A DNA stretch of 64,000 bases from Helicobacter trogontum. Its GTDB lineage: Bacteria; Campylobacterota; Campylobacteria; Campylobacterales; Helicobacteraceae. This document shows positions 38,431 to 48,298 of this stretch, one piece after another. How positions within the stretch are numbered: position 1 is the stretch's first letter; each line of letters starts with the position of its first letter. A model generated the notes under the pieces. The model worked only from the letters and a program-made list of their open reading frames with translations, was not told where the DNA came from and did no database searches. A program made the translations under genes and the position numbers. The stretch lies in contig NZ_JRPL02000009.1 of NCBI RefSeq assembly GCF_000765905.2, forward strand, positions 1 to 64,000. Direction: 5' to 3'.

Positions 38431-38679
38431 TTATTTCTCAAAATTTTGTAGTTTTTCCACTTGCGTTTGTAATGATTGCACTTTGCGTTCATTCCCTGCT
38501 ACGCCACCTGCAATAGTAAATAGTATGCTAAGATTGAGGGCAACAAAGAAAAAACACAAGATTCCAACACCAAAGCTAAGTTTTAACGCATTTTTTGTAG
38601 TTTTTTTCTGTGCTTGCAATTCATTTTGTAGGGCTTCCACACGTTCAAGTAAGGTTGTTTCATGAGAGTTGTCTTGCAT
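38431..38679 (-). CDS. Small coiled-coil membrane protein
   Basis: The start is ATG 38679 after AAAAGGATAAC, giving 82 residues rather than the frame to 38712. Layout: an N-terminal helix (LLERVEALQNELQAQKKTTK), one membrane segment (about residues 33-55, SFGVGILCFFFVALNLSILF), and a C-terminal coiled coil (ERKVQSLQTQVEKLQNFEK). It starts only two bases after the znuB-like stop codon, so the two are translationally linked. Function unknown. Confidence 0.6.
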   Translation of the reverse strand: MQDNSHETTLLERVEALQNELQAQKKTTKNALKLSFGVGILCFFFVALNLSILFTIAGGVAGNERKVQSLQTQVEKLQNFEK

Positions 38680-38681
38680 TG

Positions 38682-39524
38682 TTATCCTTTTTGTATATAT
38701 CTTACAAGCCATTTACACAAATGTACACAAATAATGCAGATTGTGCCAACAAAGGTAATAGCTGCACCAGGCATGATATTATACGCATAAGCAAGAAACA
38801 AGCCAATAATCATAAACAATAATGCAAAAATCCCAGCAAAAAGCATTTGCGTTTTAAGCGTTTTTGCAAAAATATTTCCCATATACGCAGGGATAGAAAG
38901 CATGGCTAATACAAGGATTAAACCTGATATTTGCATACTAAGAATGATTCCAATTGCAATAAAGACAAAAATGCTTTGCGTAAAAATACCTGTATGAAGC
39001 CCACGCAATTGGCAAAATACAGAATCATAACTAATACTTAGAATCTCTCTATAATATGTGCTAACAAAAAGCAGCAAAACAATATCAAATACACCCATAA
39101 ACCATAAAGATTCCATATCTACACTAATAAGAGAGCCAAAGAGATATGATTCCATATCTGCATTTGCATTTGGACTAAGATTTATAAAAACCACACCTAC
39201 AGACATGCCAAGTGCCCATAATATCGCATTAAAAGTATCAATGTGTGTGTGCCATTTTTTTTGCACAAATGCAAGGCTAAATGCTACAATAATTGCACTA
39301 AGACTTGCTCCAAGTAACACAGAAAAACCACAAAATAAGGCAATACCAATACCGCCATAAGCACAATGAGCAACCCCGCCACCAACAAAAACAATGCGAT
39401 TTGATACAAGTAATGACCCAATAACGCCCGCAATAATGCTAATAAGCACAATAGCAAGCAGTGCATTTTGTAAAAAGCTATATTGCACGATGGCTTGTAA
39501 AAAAGATTCTAAGGTAGTTAGCAT
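38682..39524 (-). CDS. Metal ABC transporter permease (ZnuB/MntB family)
   Basis: A 280-residue permease with about eight hydrophobic segments and family motifs GVIGSLLVSNRIVFVGGGVAHCAYGGIGIA near the N-terminus and the later QISGLILVLAMLSIPA. These match the ABC-3 class of zinc or manganese importers. No ATP-binding or solute-binding gene is adjacent: the upstream gene is an unrelated hypothetical and the downstream gene is the small coiled-coil protein. Metal specificity cannot be told from sequence. Confidence 0.85.
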   Translation of the reverse strand: MLTTLESFLQAIVQYSFLQNALLAIVLISIIAGVIGSLLVSNRIVFVGGGVAHCAYGGIGIALFCGFSVLLGASLSAIIVAFSLAFVQKKWHTHIDTFNAILWALGMSVGVVFINLSPNANADMESYLFGSLISVDMESLWFMGVFDIVLLLFVSTYYREILSISYDSVFCQLRGLHTGIFTQSIFVFIAIGIILSMQISGLILVLAMLSIPAYMGNIFAKTLKTQMLFAGIFALLFMIIGLFLAYAYNIMPGAAITFVGTICIICVHLCKWLVRYIQKG

Positions 39525-39742
39525 ATTGTCCTGTGTTATTAAGATAGTGATATTATAGTGTTTTAAAGCGAATTTTTATTCATAACTCTTTGTTTTAGAA
39601 TATATATTGCATTTGCAAGGAGTTGTGACATAAAAGATTTTAGAACGAAAACTTGATGTCTAAGCGCAATTAAGAAGTTATGAAGTACATAAAGTTGTAA
39701 TCAGATTCTACAATGTGTTTGACTCTATAGATCCTATATACC

Positions 39743-40315
39743 CTAAATCTTATTTTTAAAGACAAGCAAGGTTTTCTCTACAATACCATCAATACCAATG
39801 TATTGACCATAGTTATTGCCCTCCAATTGAGGTATCCATGAAGTAATGTCTTCAAGTTCTATATAAGAATCCACAAGTCCTAAAAGTTTTATATCAAGTA
39901 AATAATGATTGATTAAGGTTTGTGTCATTGGTAGAAATTCATAATTTCTTTTATCGAGTATAAAAAAGTTTGCACCATGCTTTGCAAACATGAAAAGCAA
40001 TGTGTTGAGTGGCAAGGGGCTAGATGTAGGACAATGCTTATCTTGAGATTGATGAGCACTACTGCCTAAGATTAATTTAGGGGGATACCCATAGTGGTTG
40101 TATCTTAATATAGCGTATTCATCAAGCAATACGGCATAAGGAATATTGTGTTTATGTAGCTCTTTAGCAAGTGTGAAATATGATTCTAAGGAGTATTTTG
40201 CCCCATTATCTACGCATATTAAGGCATAGCAGTCAGCCTCCAAGTAATCACAATCTGAAAGACAATTTACTTCAATAAACTTTGCATCATTGTCAAAACT
40301 ACTAAAAATAATCAT
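39743..40315 (-). CDS. Hypothetical protein, 190 residues
   Basis: An intact 190-residue frame starting MIIFSSFDNDAKFIEVNCLSD. No signal peptide or membrane segment. It is rich in Tyr, Leu and Asn, with an N-terminal alternation of strands and helices (YALICVDNGAKYSLESYF, then PYAVLLDEYAIL). I do not recognise it. It stands alone, with about 220 bp to the metal permease and 390 bp to the RRM gene. Confidence 0.6.
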   Translation of the reverse strand: MIIFSSFDNDAKFIEVNCLSDCDYLEADCYALICVDNGAKYSLESYFTLAKELHKHNIPYAVLLDEYAILRYNHYGYPPKLILGSSAHQSQDKHCPTSSPLPLNTLLFMFAKHGANFFILDKRNYEFLPMTQTLINHYLLDIKLLGLVDSYIELEDITSWIPQLEGNNYGQYIGIDGIVEKTLLVFKNKI

Positions 40316-40703
40316 ATATTATTCCTAAATTATAAAATTAATGTATTGTAATATAGCACATTTTTTCATGATCTAGCTAATTTTGTATCTGTGTTTTCCT
40401 TAGTAATAAGTATGTCATTGGATTTACTTAGTTCAAACTTTGTTTAACTTTGCATTGAATGGAGCATGTTATAGATTCTCAAGGCTTATCAAGATATGTA
40501 GTATCATCTTAGGGTTTTTATTACTTATCTAGCATGTTTGTGATGAGTGGCATGCTAAGCCTTTGATATTAGCAAAGAATCAAAAATATATAAATAAACA
40601 GATGTTTATATGATTAAAGAGTTTGATAGGTTGTTGAAGATTTTAAGCAGGTGTACATGTCTAGAGATTGCAAGGAGTAATTTAACCATAGTTTACAATT
40701 GGG
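40316..40703. other. Intergenic region
   Basis: About 390 bp lacking any supportable gene between two minus-strand units. No hairpin with a T-run was seen. Confidence 0.45.
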
Positions 40704-40940
40704 TTAATTTGCCATACTGACACGCATAATTCTTCCATTAAAGGTTTCGCCATTTAGCATGCTTATCGCTGTCTTTGCATTTTCATCATCCATTTCCACA
40801 AAGGCATACCCTTTAAATTTACGGGTTGTTTTGTCTAGAATTATTCTGCTTGAAATGACATCACCAAATTGTGCAAATATGTCGTTTACTTGCTGCTGCG
40901 TTGTGTTGTAAGCTAAATTGCCTATATATATACTTTTCAT
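40704..40940 (-). CDS. RRM-domain RNA-binding protein
   Basis: A 78-residue single RRM domain. RNP2 is IYIGNL (residues 4-9) and RNP1 is KGYAFVEM (about 44-51), with the usual beta-alpha-beta spacing and MLNGETFNGRIMRVSMAN at the end. Such one-domain RRM proteins are common in Campylobacterota and cyanobacteria and bind single-stranded RNA. A strong GGGGGTGA ribosome site lies in the 14-bp gap after the nicotinamide phosphoribosyltransferase gene, so the two are probably one transcript. Confidence 0.92.
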   Translation of the reverse strand: MKSIYIGNLAYNTTQQQVNDIFAQFGDVISSRIILDKTTRKFKGYAFVEMDDENAKTAISMLNGETFNGRIMRVSMAN

Positions 40941-40954
40941 ATCACCCCCTTTTT

Positions 40955-42376
40955 TTAATTATTAATAGCACGTAAAAATTCTTGCTTTGCGTATTGTCGT
41001 ATATCGCTAAATTCTGGCAATGTTAAATCTGTGTTTAGCAAATCATTACTTGGCGTACTATCAAGAAATTGAGTTACCTCTCGCGTATCTTTATTGACCG
41101 CTACTTGTCCTGATAATGACATTTTTTCATTGCCTGTGATTGGATTTTTTATTAAATGTGTTGGTTTGCCACCTATCTTTGCCCATGTCATTTTTGTAAC
41201 AAGTCCTACATCATCGCGAATACCTGAATTGTACGCATAGCTCCCTACGCCTAAGCATAAAAACTCTGTTGGATTATAGTTATTTTGCTTACACCATTCA
41301 TATATCTCTTGTGCACGATCTGTGCTAATGGCATCACCATAAATAATGCGCACTCTATCAAAACCAAAATATTCATTAACAAGCTGTATAACACCTTTTT
41401 GTATTCTAGGATCTTGTGATTTCTTATCGCCTGTTAAGATCAAAAATGGATCACCAGAATCTGGTCGTAACACGATAGGTTTTGGACGTGAAAGGATGAG
41501 GTTATAGGCTTCGTTATCTGTGCGTAAACGTTCGATTATATCCCACAGATTCCATGTATCAGAAACGATGGATACCATATCATTTGGGAATTGCTTCATA
41601 ATGTGCTTGAAAGTCTCAAGCTCATTTGCCTGTCCGCCTAGACACATAACGCTATGCTCACTTGCAGGAATTGATCCTAACATACTGATGTTAGCCCCAT
41701 AGTTTTCATATATATTTTGTAAAGCCATTATAGAATCTGTTCCTGAGAAAAAGAGAAGATGTCCCACACCTGAAGTATAACAATCCATAATGCCATTCAT
41801 CCCACGTGCGGAAAAATCATGGAAATTAAAGCTTTCATCAAGATAACATCCCAAACAATCATATTCAATGCGTTTAAAGATAGCGGCTTGTGTCGCTACA
41901 AAACATGTCTTCCACAACATAGAGTTAAGATAGGTTTCGATAAAATTTACAAACCAACAATGCTCACTTTCAGTGCAATGAATTGAGATAATAGGTGTGT
42001 CATTTGCTATAAATGTTCCCTCTGGGACTGCTCGAAAGGTAATTGGCATAACTTCTGGTAATGCAAGCCATTTATCAATGAGAAATTTATAAGAATCGTC
42101 ATTAGGATTAAGTTTCATAAAATCTGCATAGAGCAACTTTAGCCCATCTTCTAACTTTTTTTTATCCCATTGTATAAACTCACTGTATAAAGATTTGAGT
42201 TTGTTTATGGCTTGTCGCATACCAAACGCTACTATATGTCCATTTAAAGATTCTAGAGATAAACGAGGCTTCCTACAATAAAGCAGACTATATACTTCAT
42301 CTACGTTTTTCGGATACATTGCCGCATGCGTGTATTTGTAGCAATCGGAAATAAAAAGTAATTGGGGATAGTGCAT
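40955..42376 (-). CDS. nadV: Nicotinamide phosphoribosyltransferase (NAMPT/NadV)
   Basis: A 473-residue type II phosphoribosyltransferase making NMN from nicotinamide and PRPP. It matches human NAMPT motif by motif: SDCYKYTHAAMYP near the start, FHDFSARGMNG (the catalytic-region HDF-xxRG), SGTDSIMAL, IPASEHSV, SIVSDTWNLWD, IVLRPDSGDP and GVGSYAYNSG. The His before the D-F is present. AAGGAG precedes the ATG. It is followed in an operon by the RRM protein. Nicotinamide salvage by this route is not universal in Helicobacter. Confidence 0.93.
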   Translation of the reverse strand: MHYPQLLFISDCYKYTHAAMYPKNVDEVYSLLYCRKPRLSLESLNGHIVAFGMRQAINKLKSLYSEFIQWDKKKLEDGLKLLYADFMKLNPNDDSYKFLIDKWLALPEVMPITFRAVPEGTFIANDTPIISIHCTESEHCWFVNFIETYLNSMLWKTCFVATQAAIFKRIEYDCLGCYLDESFNFHDFSARGMNGIMDCYTSGVGHLLFFSGTDSIMALQNIYENYGANISMLGSIPASEHSVMCLGGQANELETFKHIMKQFPNDMVSIVSDTWNLWDIIERLRTDNEAYNLILSRPKPIVLRPDSGDPFLILTGDKKSQDPRIQKGVIQLVNEYFGFDRVRIIYGDAISTDRAQEIYEWCKQNNYNPTEFLCLGVGSYAYNSGIRDDVGLVTKMTWAKIGGKPTHLIKNPITGNEKMSLSGQVAVNKDTREVTQFLDSTPSNDLLNTDLTLPEFSDIRQYAKQEFLRAINN

Positions 42377-42681
42377 AAAAACTCCTTGTCTATCTTAGGG
42401 TAGGGTTTTAATTATAACCACATATTCAATTTATTGATGACCCAAATAGGCCTCATGCATGAGAATATCGCAATGCTTAATTTCTCAATCTTTATTCAAA
42501 ACTCATTTAAAATATAGATTAGCTAAAAAATTCGTTTTTTATTGTCTGTTGTCATAAACTGCAGTTAAATTTTGATTTCTTGTTTATCACAACTTTTGTG
42601 GTGAGATCAAAACTCGCCTTTTTTGTAACGCTTAGTTTTGATCACCATTATGAATACATTGATAATTATTGTCTTTTCAGA
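42377..42681. other. Intergenic region with a strong inverted repeat
   Basis: Between yceI and nadV. GATCAAAACT (42605-42614) and AGTTTTGATC (42634-42643) form a perfect 10-bp stem with a 19-base loop, extended outward by GGTGA/TCACC with a small bulge. It lies 40 bp after the yceI stop codon. It may be a terminator or attenuator, though no T-run follows on the minus strand. Confidence 0.55.
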
Positions 42682-43251
42682 TTACTTGCTCATATCAGCA
42701 CTAAAAACAACATCAACAATTGGCCAACTCAAATTCATATGACCAGGAGCGACTTCACTTAATGCTTTTAGAGCTTTTTGTGCATTACTAAAACCATCTA
42801 AGCTTAATCTCCCTCTAGCAATAAATTTACCATTTTTCGTATCTTCTATAGAATAAAATAGAGGAAATGTTACGCTTTCTTTATCAATAGTTAAAATCGC
42901 ATTAATACTTCCTATATTATTGCCTTCTGTAATATTTTTAAATTCTACGCTGAAGTTACGTTTAGAGTTTAACACCTTAAAAAATGTCTCAATTATATTA
43001 GTAGTAATTACATCATCCCCCATATCAATATCATTAGGAGAAATTATAGCTCTAGCACCCTGCAGTTGCCCAGTAATAGTGCTGTTATTTTTTCCTAAAT
43101 TATACTTAACCTTTTTAAAACTACCTTTGGTTCCGACCATATCAGGTGTTTTATAGCCTTCAAATTCTAGTTTAGCTGTGTTTATATTAATGCCTGCTGC
43201 AAAAAGTATAGTCGAACATGCATATAATGTAGTTAACATAATTTTCTTCAT
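42682..43251 (-). CDS. YceI-family periplasmic protein
   Basis: A 189-residue protein with a signal peptide (cleavage after about residue 19, FAAG) and the YceI lipocalin-like layout: NTAKLEFEGYKTPDMVGTKGSFKKVKYN at the start and the INAILTIDKESVTFPLFYSIE strands later. YceI proteins form a barrel that binds polyisoprenoids such as ubiquinone precursors or related lipids. It is a single gene with about 150 bp to recG. Confidence 0.85.
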   Translation of the reverse strand: MKKIMLTTLYACSTILFAAGININTAKLEFEGYKTPDMVGTKGSFKKVKYNLGKNNSTITGQLQGARAIISPNDIDMGDDVITTNIIETFFKVLNSKRNFSVEFKNITEGNNIGSINAILTIDKESVTFPLFYSIEDTKNGKFIARGRLSLDGFSNAQKALKALSEVAPGHMNLSWPIVDVVFSADMSK

Positions 43252-43401
43252 AACTTAACCCTTTTTTAAAAAATACTCCATAGAGTAGGCATGAATTTTA
43301 GGATAATTTTAATAACTAGTCAATAGCTAATAAAAATTAGGCATAACTTTTCTTCTGCTTTCTACTGGTAAAGATTATGCTATGACGCCCAATATTTCAT
43401 C

Positions 43402-45261
43402 CTAGTTACGTTTTAATTCTAGTGTGTTAAGCAGAGTATTTGCCTCCTCTAAAAACTTACTATCTGTTGAAAAGTCAAAATACCTAAATTGCGCTCCACT
43501 TTGTAAAATTCCATCGAGCAAATCCCCACTATTGCGATATTTTAAGTCAAGTTCTGCAATATCAAAGCCACTCAAAGTTTTTGAAAAGCGTATCAACCTT
43601 TCATTTTGTGTTTGATGTGTGTAGAGATAACAATATCCCTTCAAGCCATTGCGACTTACACGACCGCGAAGTTGATGTAGACTTGCAAGTCCTAGTCGCT
43701 CTGCTCCGACAATGACAACAATGCTTAATTTTGGCAAAGAAATTCCAACTTCAATCATGGTTGTAGCAAGAAGTATCGCACTCTCTGTATTTGCAAATTG
43801 TTCCAACACTTCTTCTTTTTCCTTATCTTTGCCATGCGTACTAAATACGCGTGGAAAGTGTTTTGTCCAGTAGCTTTCAGCATCTTTTAATGACATGTAT
43901 GGAATAGGTGCATAACGAGAATCTTTTATGGGTTTTTCGCTGCTTTCATCAGCTTCTTCAATGCGTGGATAAATGATTGCGATTTGATGACCCTTTGTAA
44001 GTTCTATTTGTATGTGTTCTAAGAGTTTCTTGAAGCCATTTTTATCAATAATTCTTGTATCAATATCTTTTTTAAATGGCAATTCTTTGATAAATGAAAA
44101 GGAGATTACATTGTTTTTTAGCATTGCCATTGTGCGTGGAATTGGCGTGGCTGAAAATTGTATATTGTGCGGTTTTGTGCGACCATACTCATCTTTTCCT
44201 TCTAGCATTTGCTCTAACTTGTTTCTTGCATTAGTGCCAAATCTGTGTTGTTCGTCTGTCATTACTAAAGCAAAATCCCGTAAATCCCCATCTCTATACA
44301 ACAGTGCATGTGTACCTATGATAAAATCACCTTGTAACGGGTTTTTTCTCTCTTTTGGATTACTTGAAGCAATATAGCTTATGTTTATATGTTTTGGCAG
44401 ATACTTTTTTGCTTCCTCAAAGAGTTGCTTAGCAAGAATGGTAGTTGGTGCCATAAGCATTGACTTCTGTGGATAAGCCAAAACAACACTTGCTAGAATC
44501 ACCATTGTTTTCCCACAACCCACATCACCCATGACAATACGTCTACATGCAATCTGGCTTTTTAGATCTTCTTGTATGGTTTTTATGGCTTGCATCTGTG
44601 CATTTGTCAGGGTAAAGGGTAGAGAAGACAAGAAAGATTCTAAATCACCATGACAACGAAATTTTGAGCGAAATTGTGTTTTCTTTTTACGCAATCTTTG
44701 CGTATAGTCAAAGATCTCAATAAACTTTAAAGCGTCTTGAAAACTTTTTGGTAAAGCTTTTTCTTTATTATATTGTTTGAAAAATTCGTAATCAGGGTGA
44801 AAAATACTATAAATTTTATCACTATAATGCTTTGGTATGTGTGTGTTTGCAAGGGCTTCTTTTGTGATATGCTTTTGTAATTCTATGCTTTTTGTCATGC
44901 GTGTTTTAAATTGCATGGTAATTGCATGGGTTTTTGTTGGAATCTTTGGATTTACAAGAGTAGGGATTTGTATATTCATCACTCTATCGTACTGAAATTC
45001 AAGTGTGCCTAACACAAAAAGAGTTTTTTTCTCTCGAAATATTTGTGCGTGATATGGACGTGCATTAAAGATAATGATGCGTATAATAGAATCAAAACCC
45101 TTGCAAAAAGATTCTATAAAAAGGATATTATTATGCAACCGCTTCTGTTCTATAATAACTTCGAGTACACCCCGCTCACCCTGCTTAAGCTCAGTGATAG
45201 GGTAGGTTGTATCATAGGATTTTGGAATATTCTCTAAACAATAAGAAAGTAGAGCATGCAA
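43402..45261 (-). CDS. recG: ATP-dependent DNA helicase RecG
   Basis: A 619-residue superfamily 2 helicase acting on stalled forks and Holliday junctions. After a short N-terminal wedge/OB region (about 1-190) come motif Ia-type contacts, Walker A GDVGCGKT (about 254-261), Walker B DEQH followed by RFG, motif III SATPIPRT, and the C-terminal helicase motifs STHGKDKEKEEVLEQF, ATTMIEVGIS and QLRGRVSRNG. The N-terminal part is shorter than in E. coli (about 690 residues in total), as is common in Campylobacterota. It starts 12 bp after the SPOR gene and is likely co-transcribed. Confidence 0.95.
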   Translation of the reverse strand: MHALLSYCLENIPKSYDTTYPITELKQGERGVLEVIIEQKRLHNNILFIESFCKGFDSIIRIIIFNARPYHAQIFREKKTLFVLGTLEFQYDRVMNIQIPTLVNPKIPTKTHAITMQFKTRMTKSIELQKHITKEALANTHIPKHYSDKIYSIFHPDYEFFKQYNKEKALPKSFQDALKFIEIFDYTQRLRKKKTQFRSKFRCHGDLESFLSSLPFTLTNAQMQAIKTIQEDLKSQIACRRIVMGDVGCGKTMVILASVVLAYPQKSMLMAPTTILAKQLFEEAKKYLPKHINISYIASSNPKERKNPLQGDFIIGTHALLYRDGDLRDFALVMTDEQHRFGTNARNKLEQMLEGKDEYGRTKPHNIQFSATPIPRTMAMLKNNVISFSFIKELPFKKDIDTRIIDKNGFKKLLEHIQIELTKGHQIAIIYPRIEEADESSEKPIKDSRYAPIPYMSLKDAESYWTKHFPRVFSTHGKDKEKEEVLEQFANTESAILLATTMIEVGISLPKLSIVVIVGAERLGLASLHQLRGRVSRNGLKGYCYLYTHQTQNERLIRFSKTLSGFDIAELDLKYRNSGDLLDGILQSGAQFRYFDFSTDSKFLEEANTLLNTLELKRN

Positions 45262-45273
45262 ATAGATTCCCTC

Positions 45274-46350
45274 TTATTTCGCCTGTCTTTGATAAAAGAT
45301 TACATTAGCTTTTGATTCTACTTCTTCTCGCACTTTTTGTTCAGCTTCTTTAGCTTTATTCTTTGATATATATGGACCGATTAGGTATTTTGATTTTGCA
45401 ACACCATCTTCCTCTGTTTTCAACACCCGATAATTATATTTTGCAATCTTATTTAAAAAACTTTGTGCTGGAGTTTGGGTGAAAACACCAACTTGTAAAT
45501 AATATCCTTGCTCTGGTGCTTTACCTTGATTTGCACTGATGACATTATTTTGAGGTTTTGGTATGATGTTATCATTTTGTTTCTTATTATCTGTTTTTTC
45601 AGAATCCTTTGGCTTAGTTGACACTCCTTCTTTTTGCTTTAGAGGATCTGGTTTTGTAGGTTCGAGCTTTTTAGATTCTGTATTTTTCTTATCATTGTGT
45701 TGTTTTTCAAGATCTTTTGATGGTGCTTGAGGATGCATATTATTTTGAGGTTTTGGTATGATGTTATCATTTTGTTTCTTATTATCTGTTTTTTCAGAAT
45801 CCTTTGGCTTAGTTGCCACTCCCTCTTTTTGCTTTAGAGGATCTGGTTTTGTAGGTTCGAGCTTTTTAGATTCTGTATTTTTCTTATCGTTGTGTTGTTT
45901 TTCAAGATCTCTTATGGCTGCCTGAAAACGTGCATCATTTTCAAGATCATCGTTTCCTGATGGTTTTGTATCAGTTGCAGACATAGAAGCAAAATTTGTC
46001 GCAGGTACGCCTAGTGGCGGAACATTTGACATTGGGTTATTTATTTGACTTTCATCTTCTTGTAGCTGTAGTGAAGCTTTATTTGTACCTAGATTTAGTG
46101 GGTTTTGAGAATCTAAGTTATGTGCATAAGGTAATGTTGCACTTTTTGGCTCATTCAGTGTAGATTCACCCTTATTTTGATTTTGCATGTCCTGCAATGG
46201 ATTATCTCTAGTCATCACCCATGCAATGATCAAAAATACAGATATTAAGATAATGGCCACAATAGTTAAAAGTAGTAGCGTTTTTGTTTTATTTTTATTT
46301 CCGCTATCGCTTTGAAAAATATCATTAACAGGTTTATTATTGTCCTTCAT
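45274..46350 (-). CDS. SPOR-domain membrane protein with a recent internal duplication
   Basis: A 358-residue protein: cytoplasmic N-terminus, one membrane helix (about 27-48, LLLLTIVAIILISVFLIIAWVM), a long charged periplasmic linker, and a C-terminal SPOR domain (from about 281, GYYLQVGVFTQTPAQSFL) that binds septal peptidoglycan lacking stem peptides. The linker contains a near-perfect tandem duplication of 65 residues rich in Lys, Pro, Asp and Asn. The gene lies between a DUF1882 gene and recG, an arrangement similar to that in H. pylori. Confidence 0.88.
   Translation of the reverse strand: MKDNNKPVNDIFQSDSGNKNKTKTLLLLTIVAIILISVFLIIAWVMTRDNPLQDMQNQNKGESTLNEPKSATLPYAHNLDSQNPLNLGTNKASLQLQEDESQINNPMSNVPPLGVPATNFASMSATDTKPSGNDDLENDARFQAAIRDLEKQHNDKKNTESKKLEPTKPDPLKQKEGVATKPKDSEKTDNKKQNDNIIPKPQNNMHPQAPSKDLEKQHNDKKNTESKKLEPTKPDPLKQKEGVSTKPKDSEKTDNKKQNDNIIPKPQNNVISANQGKAPEQGYYLQVGVFTQTPAQSFLNKIAKYNYRVLKTEEDGVAKSKYLIGPYISKNKAKEAEQKVREEVESKANVIFYQRQAK
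45544..45910 (-). repeat. Tandem 195-bp in-frame duplication inside the SPOR gene
   Basis: Two copies, 45544-45715 and 45739-45910, align over 172 bp with only three or so substitutions, at a period of 195 bp (65 codons). The near-identity at DNA level means the duplication is recent or kept homogeneous by recombination. Confidence 0.93.
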
Positions 46351-46387
46351 TTTACCAGTCCTTAATTATATTCTAAATCCCATAATA

Positions 46388-46927
46388 TTACATATGTCTT
46401 GCCCATGCACCACGTTCTTTTGCATAAACCTCGTAAGGCAATGCTAGGATATTAAACTGCGGTGGGACATCATTGGTTGGAAACATACGCCATTCAATAG
46501 GACATTTTGATGCAAGTTTCATAGAAAGATTCTTTGCTAGTCGTTTCCCTTCTTCCAAATCTGTATGTCCCTTATGTATGTACAAGTGCAAATGTCCAGG
46601 CGTCTTTGTATGATAAGCCGTAAAGTTGATAAAACCTTCATCACGCAACATAAGTTGTGCTCTATGATAGAATCTCTGCGGATCTCTGCCGTTATAATCA
46701 AACACAATATTTTCTACCTTATTGCCACGCAATATAAGGGAATGTGCGACAATAATCTCCTTGCGAAAATGTGCTTGTATCACTTGAGAAGTAAGCATAG
46801 AATCTACCCGCTCGAACTTATCATAGAATATGCGCCCATTATGAGTGAATTTCTGTCCTAAGCCCTTCGCTTTTGTATAGTAATAGCGTGTGTCAATTTT
46901 TATTAACTTAAGTTCCATTTCGGTCAT
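46388..46927 (-). CDS. DUF1882-type conserved Campylobacterota protein
   Basis: A 179-residue protein that I match to the conserved DUF1882-type protein found next to glyA in H. pylori. It has no signal peptide. The C-terminal half has [27 protein letters not shown] and [31 protein letters not shown], with several conserved His, Trp and Pro. Function unknown. AGGA lies about eight bases before the ATG. The SPOR gene follows after 37 bp. Confidence 0.75.
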   Translation of the reverse strand: MTEMELKLIKIDTRYYYTKAKGLGQKFTHNGRIFYDKFERVDSMLTSQVIQAHFRKEIIVAHSLILRGNKVENIVFDYNGRDPQRFYHRAQLMLRDEGFINFTAYHTKTPGHLHLYIHKGHTDLEEGKRLAKNLSMKLASKCPIEWRMFPTNDVPPQFNILALPYEVYAKERGAWARHM

Positions 46928-47047
46928 TTGCTATTCCTCATTACGTTTAACTACTTCATCTAAGCATGTAATTGTAACATGCTTTAAGCAAGTTTTGCAT
47001 TATAAAGTTGCAATAACAACGAAATTTTTCCTTGCAACTAGATGCAA

Positions 47048-48298
47048 TTAAAAGATTGCCTTGTCATAAACAAGAAATTCCTTGCCAAGCTCTGCGATCT
47101 CAGCTTTTATCTTTTGCTGCAGTGCAGTATTATTGATATCGTTTAATATCTCTGCAATCTTATTGGCTATCCATTCAAACTCTTTTTCTTTCATGCCTCT
47201 TGCAGTGAGTGCGGGTGATCCGATTCTAACGCCACTTGTTACAAATGGTGAACGAGTTTCTCCTGGCACTGTGTTTTTATTGACAGTGATACCCGCATTA
47301 CCTAATGCAATATCTGCATCTTTACCACTAAAATTTTTATTTAGGAAACTCATAAGCACTAAGTGATTATCTGTACCACCACTAACTAAATCAAAACCAG
47401 AATTAACTAGAACATCTGCTAGGACTTTAATATTTGCTTTCACCTGCTTTGCATATGTTTTCCACTCTGGTTTTAAGTTTTCACCAAAACCAATAGCTTT
47501 TCCTGCGATAACATGCATAAGTGGACCACCTTGCATACCCGGAAACACCATTTTATCAATTTTTTGTGCAATTTCTTCATTATTGGTCAAAATTACACCA
47601 CCTCTAGGACCACGTAATGTTTTGTGTGTTGTTGTGCTAACAATATCGCAATATGGGAATGGGTTTGGATATTCTCCTGCCACAACAAGTCCTGCCACAT
47701 GTGCAATGTCAGCCATAAGAATAGCACCTACAGAATCTGCAATTTCTCTAAACTTGGCAAAATCAAGTGTGCGAGTATAAGCAGAAAAACCACACACGAT
47801 AATATTTGGTTTTACAACTTTTGCATATTCCATAACTTTATCATAATTAATGTAGCCATCGAGTTCAACACCATAGAAAAAGCTTTGATACATTTTGCCG
47901 CTCATGCTAACTTTTGCACCATGCGTTAAATGTCCACCATGACTTAAATCCATACCTAAAATCTTGTCATAAGGCTTCAGTAGTGCACCATAAATTGCTG
48001 CATTTGCCTGACTACCTGAGTGTGGTTGTACATTAGCGAATTTACAGCCAAAAAGTTTTTTTGCACGTTCAATCGCTAGAGATTCTATAGAATCTACAAA
48101 CTCACAACCACCATAATATCTTTTACCTGGATAACCCTCTGCATATTTATTTGTCAAAATACTACCCATTGCCTCCATGACACTTGGAAAAGTGTAGTTT
48201 TCACTAGCAATCATTTCTAAATGTTCATTTTGTCGTTGCAATTCTTTTTGTATTAAAGAAAAAACTTCGGAATCTGCTGTCTGCATTGCGTAACTCAT
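47048..48298 (-). CDS. glyA: Serine hydroxymethyltransferase
   Basis: A 416-residue PLP enzyme converting serine and tetrahydrofolate to glycine and methylene-tetrahydrofolate. Motifs are [17 protein letters not shown], the [17 protein letters not shown] block, [14 protein letters not shown], and the PLP-lysine site [15 protein letters not shown]. The start overlaps the lysS stop in ATGA (48295-48298), so translation is coupled. Part of the hemC-cvpA-lysS-glyA run. Confidence 0.98.
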   Translation of the reverse strand: MSYAMQTADSEVFSLIQKELQRQNEHLEMIASENYTFPSVMEAMGSILTNKYAEGYPGKRYYGGCEFVDSIESLAIERAKKLFGCKFANVQPHSGSQANAAIYGALLKPYDKILGMDLSHGGHLTHGAKVSMSGKMYQSFFYGVELDGYINYDKVMEYAKVVKPNIIVCGFSAYTRTLDFAKFREIADSVGAILMADIAHVAGLVVAGEYPNPFPYCDIVSTTTHKTLRGPRGGVILTNNEEIAQKIDKMVFPGMQGGPLMHVIAGKAIGFGENLKPEWKTYAKQVKANIKVLADVLVNSGFDLVSGGTDNHLVLMSFLNKNFSGKDADIALGNAGITVNKNTVPGETRSPFVTSGVRIGSPALTARGMKEKEFEWIANKIAEILNDINNTALQQKIKAEIAELGKEFLVYDKAIF

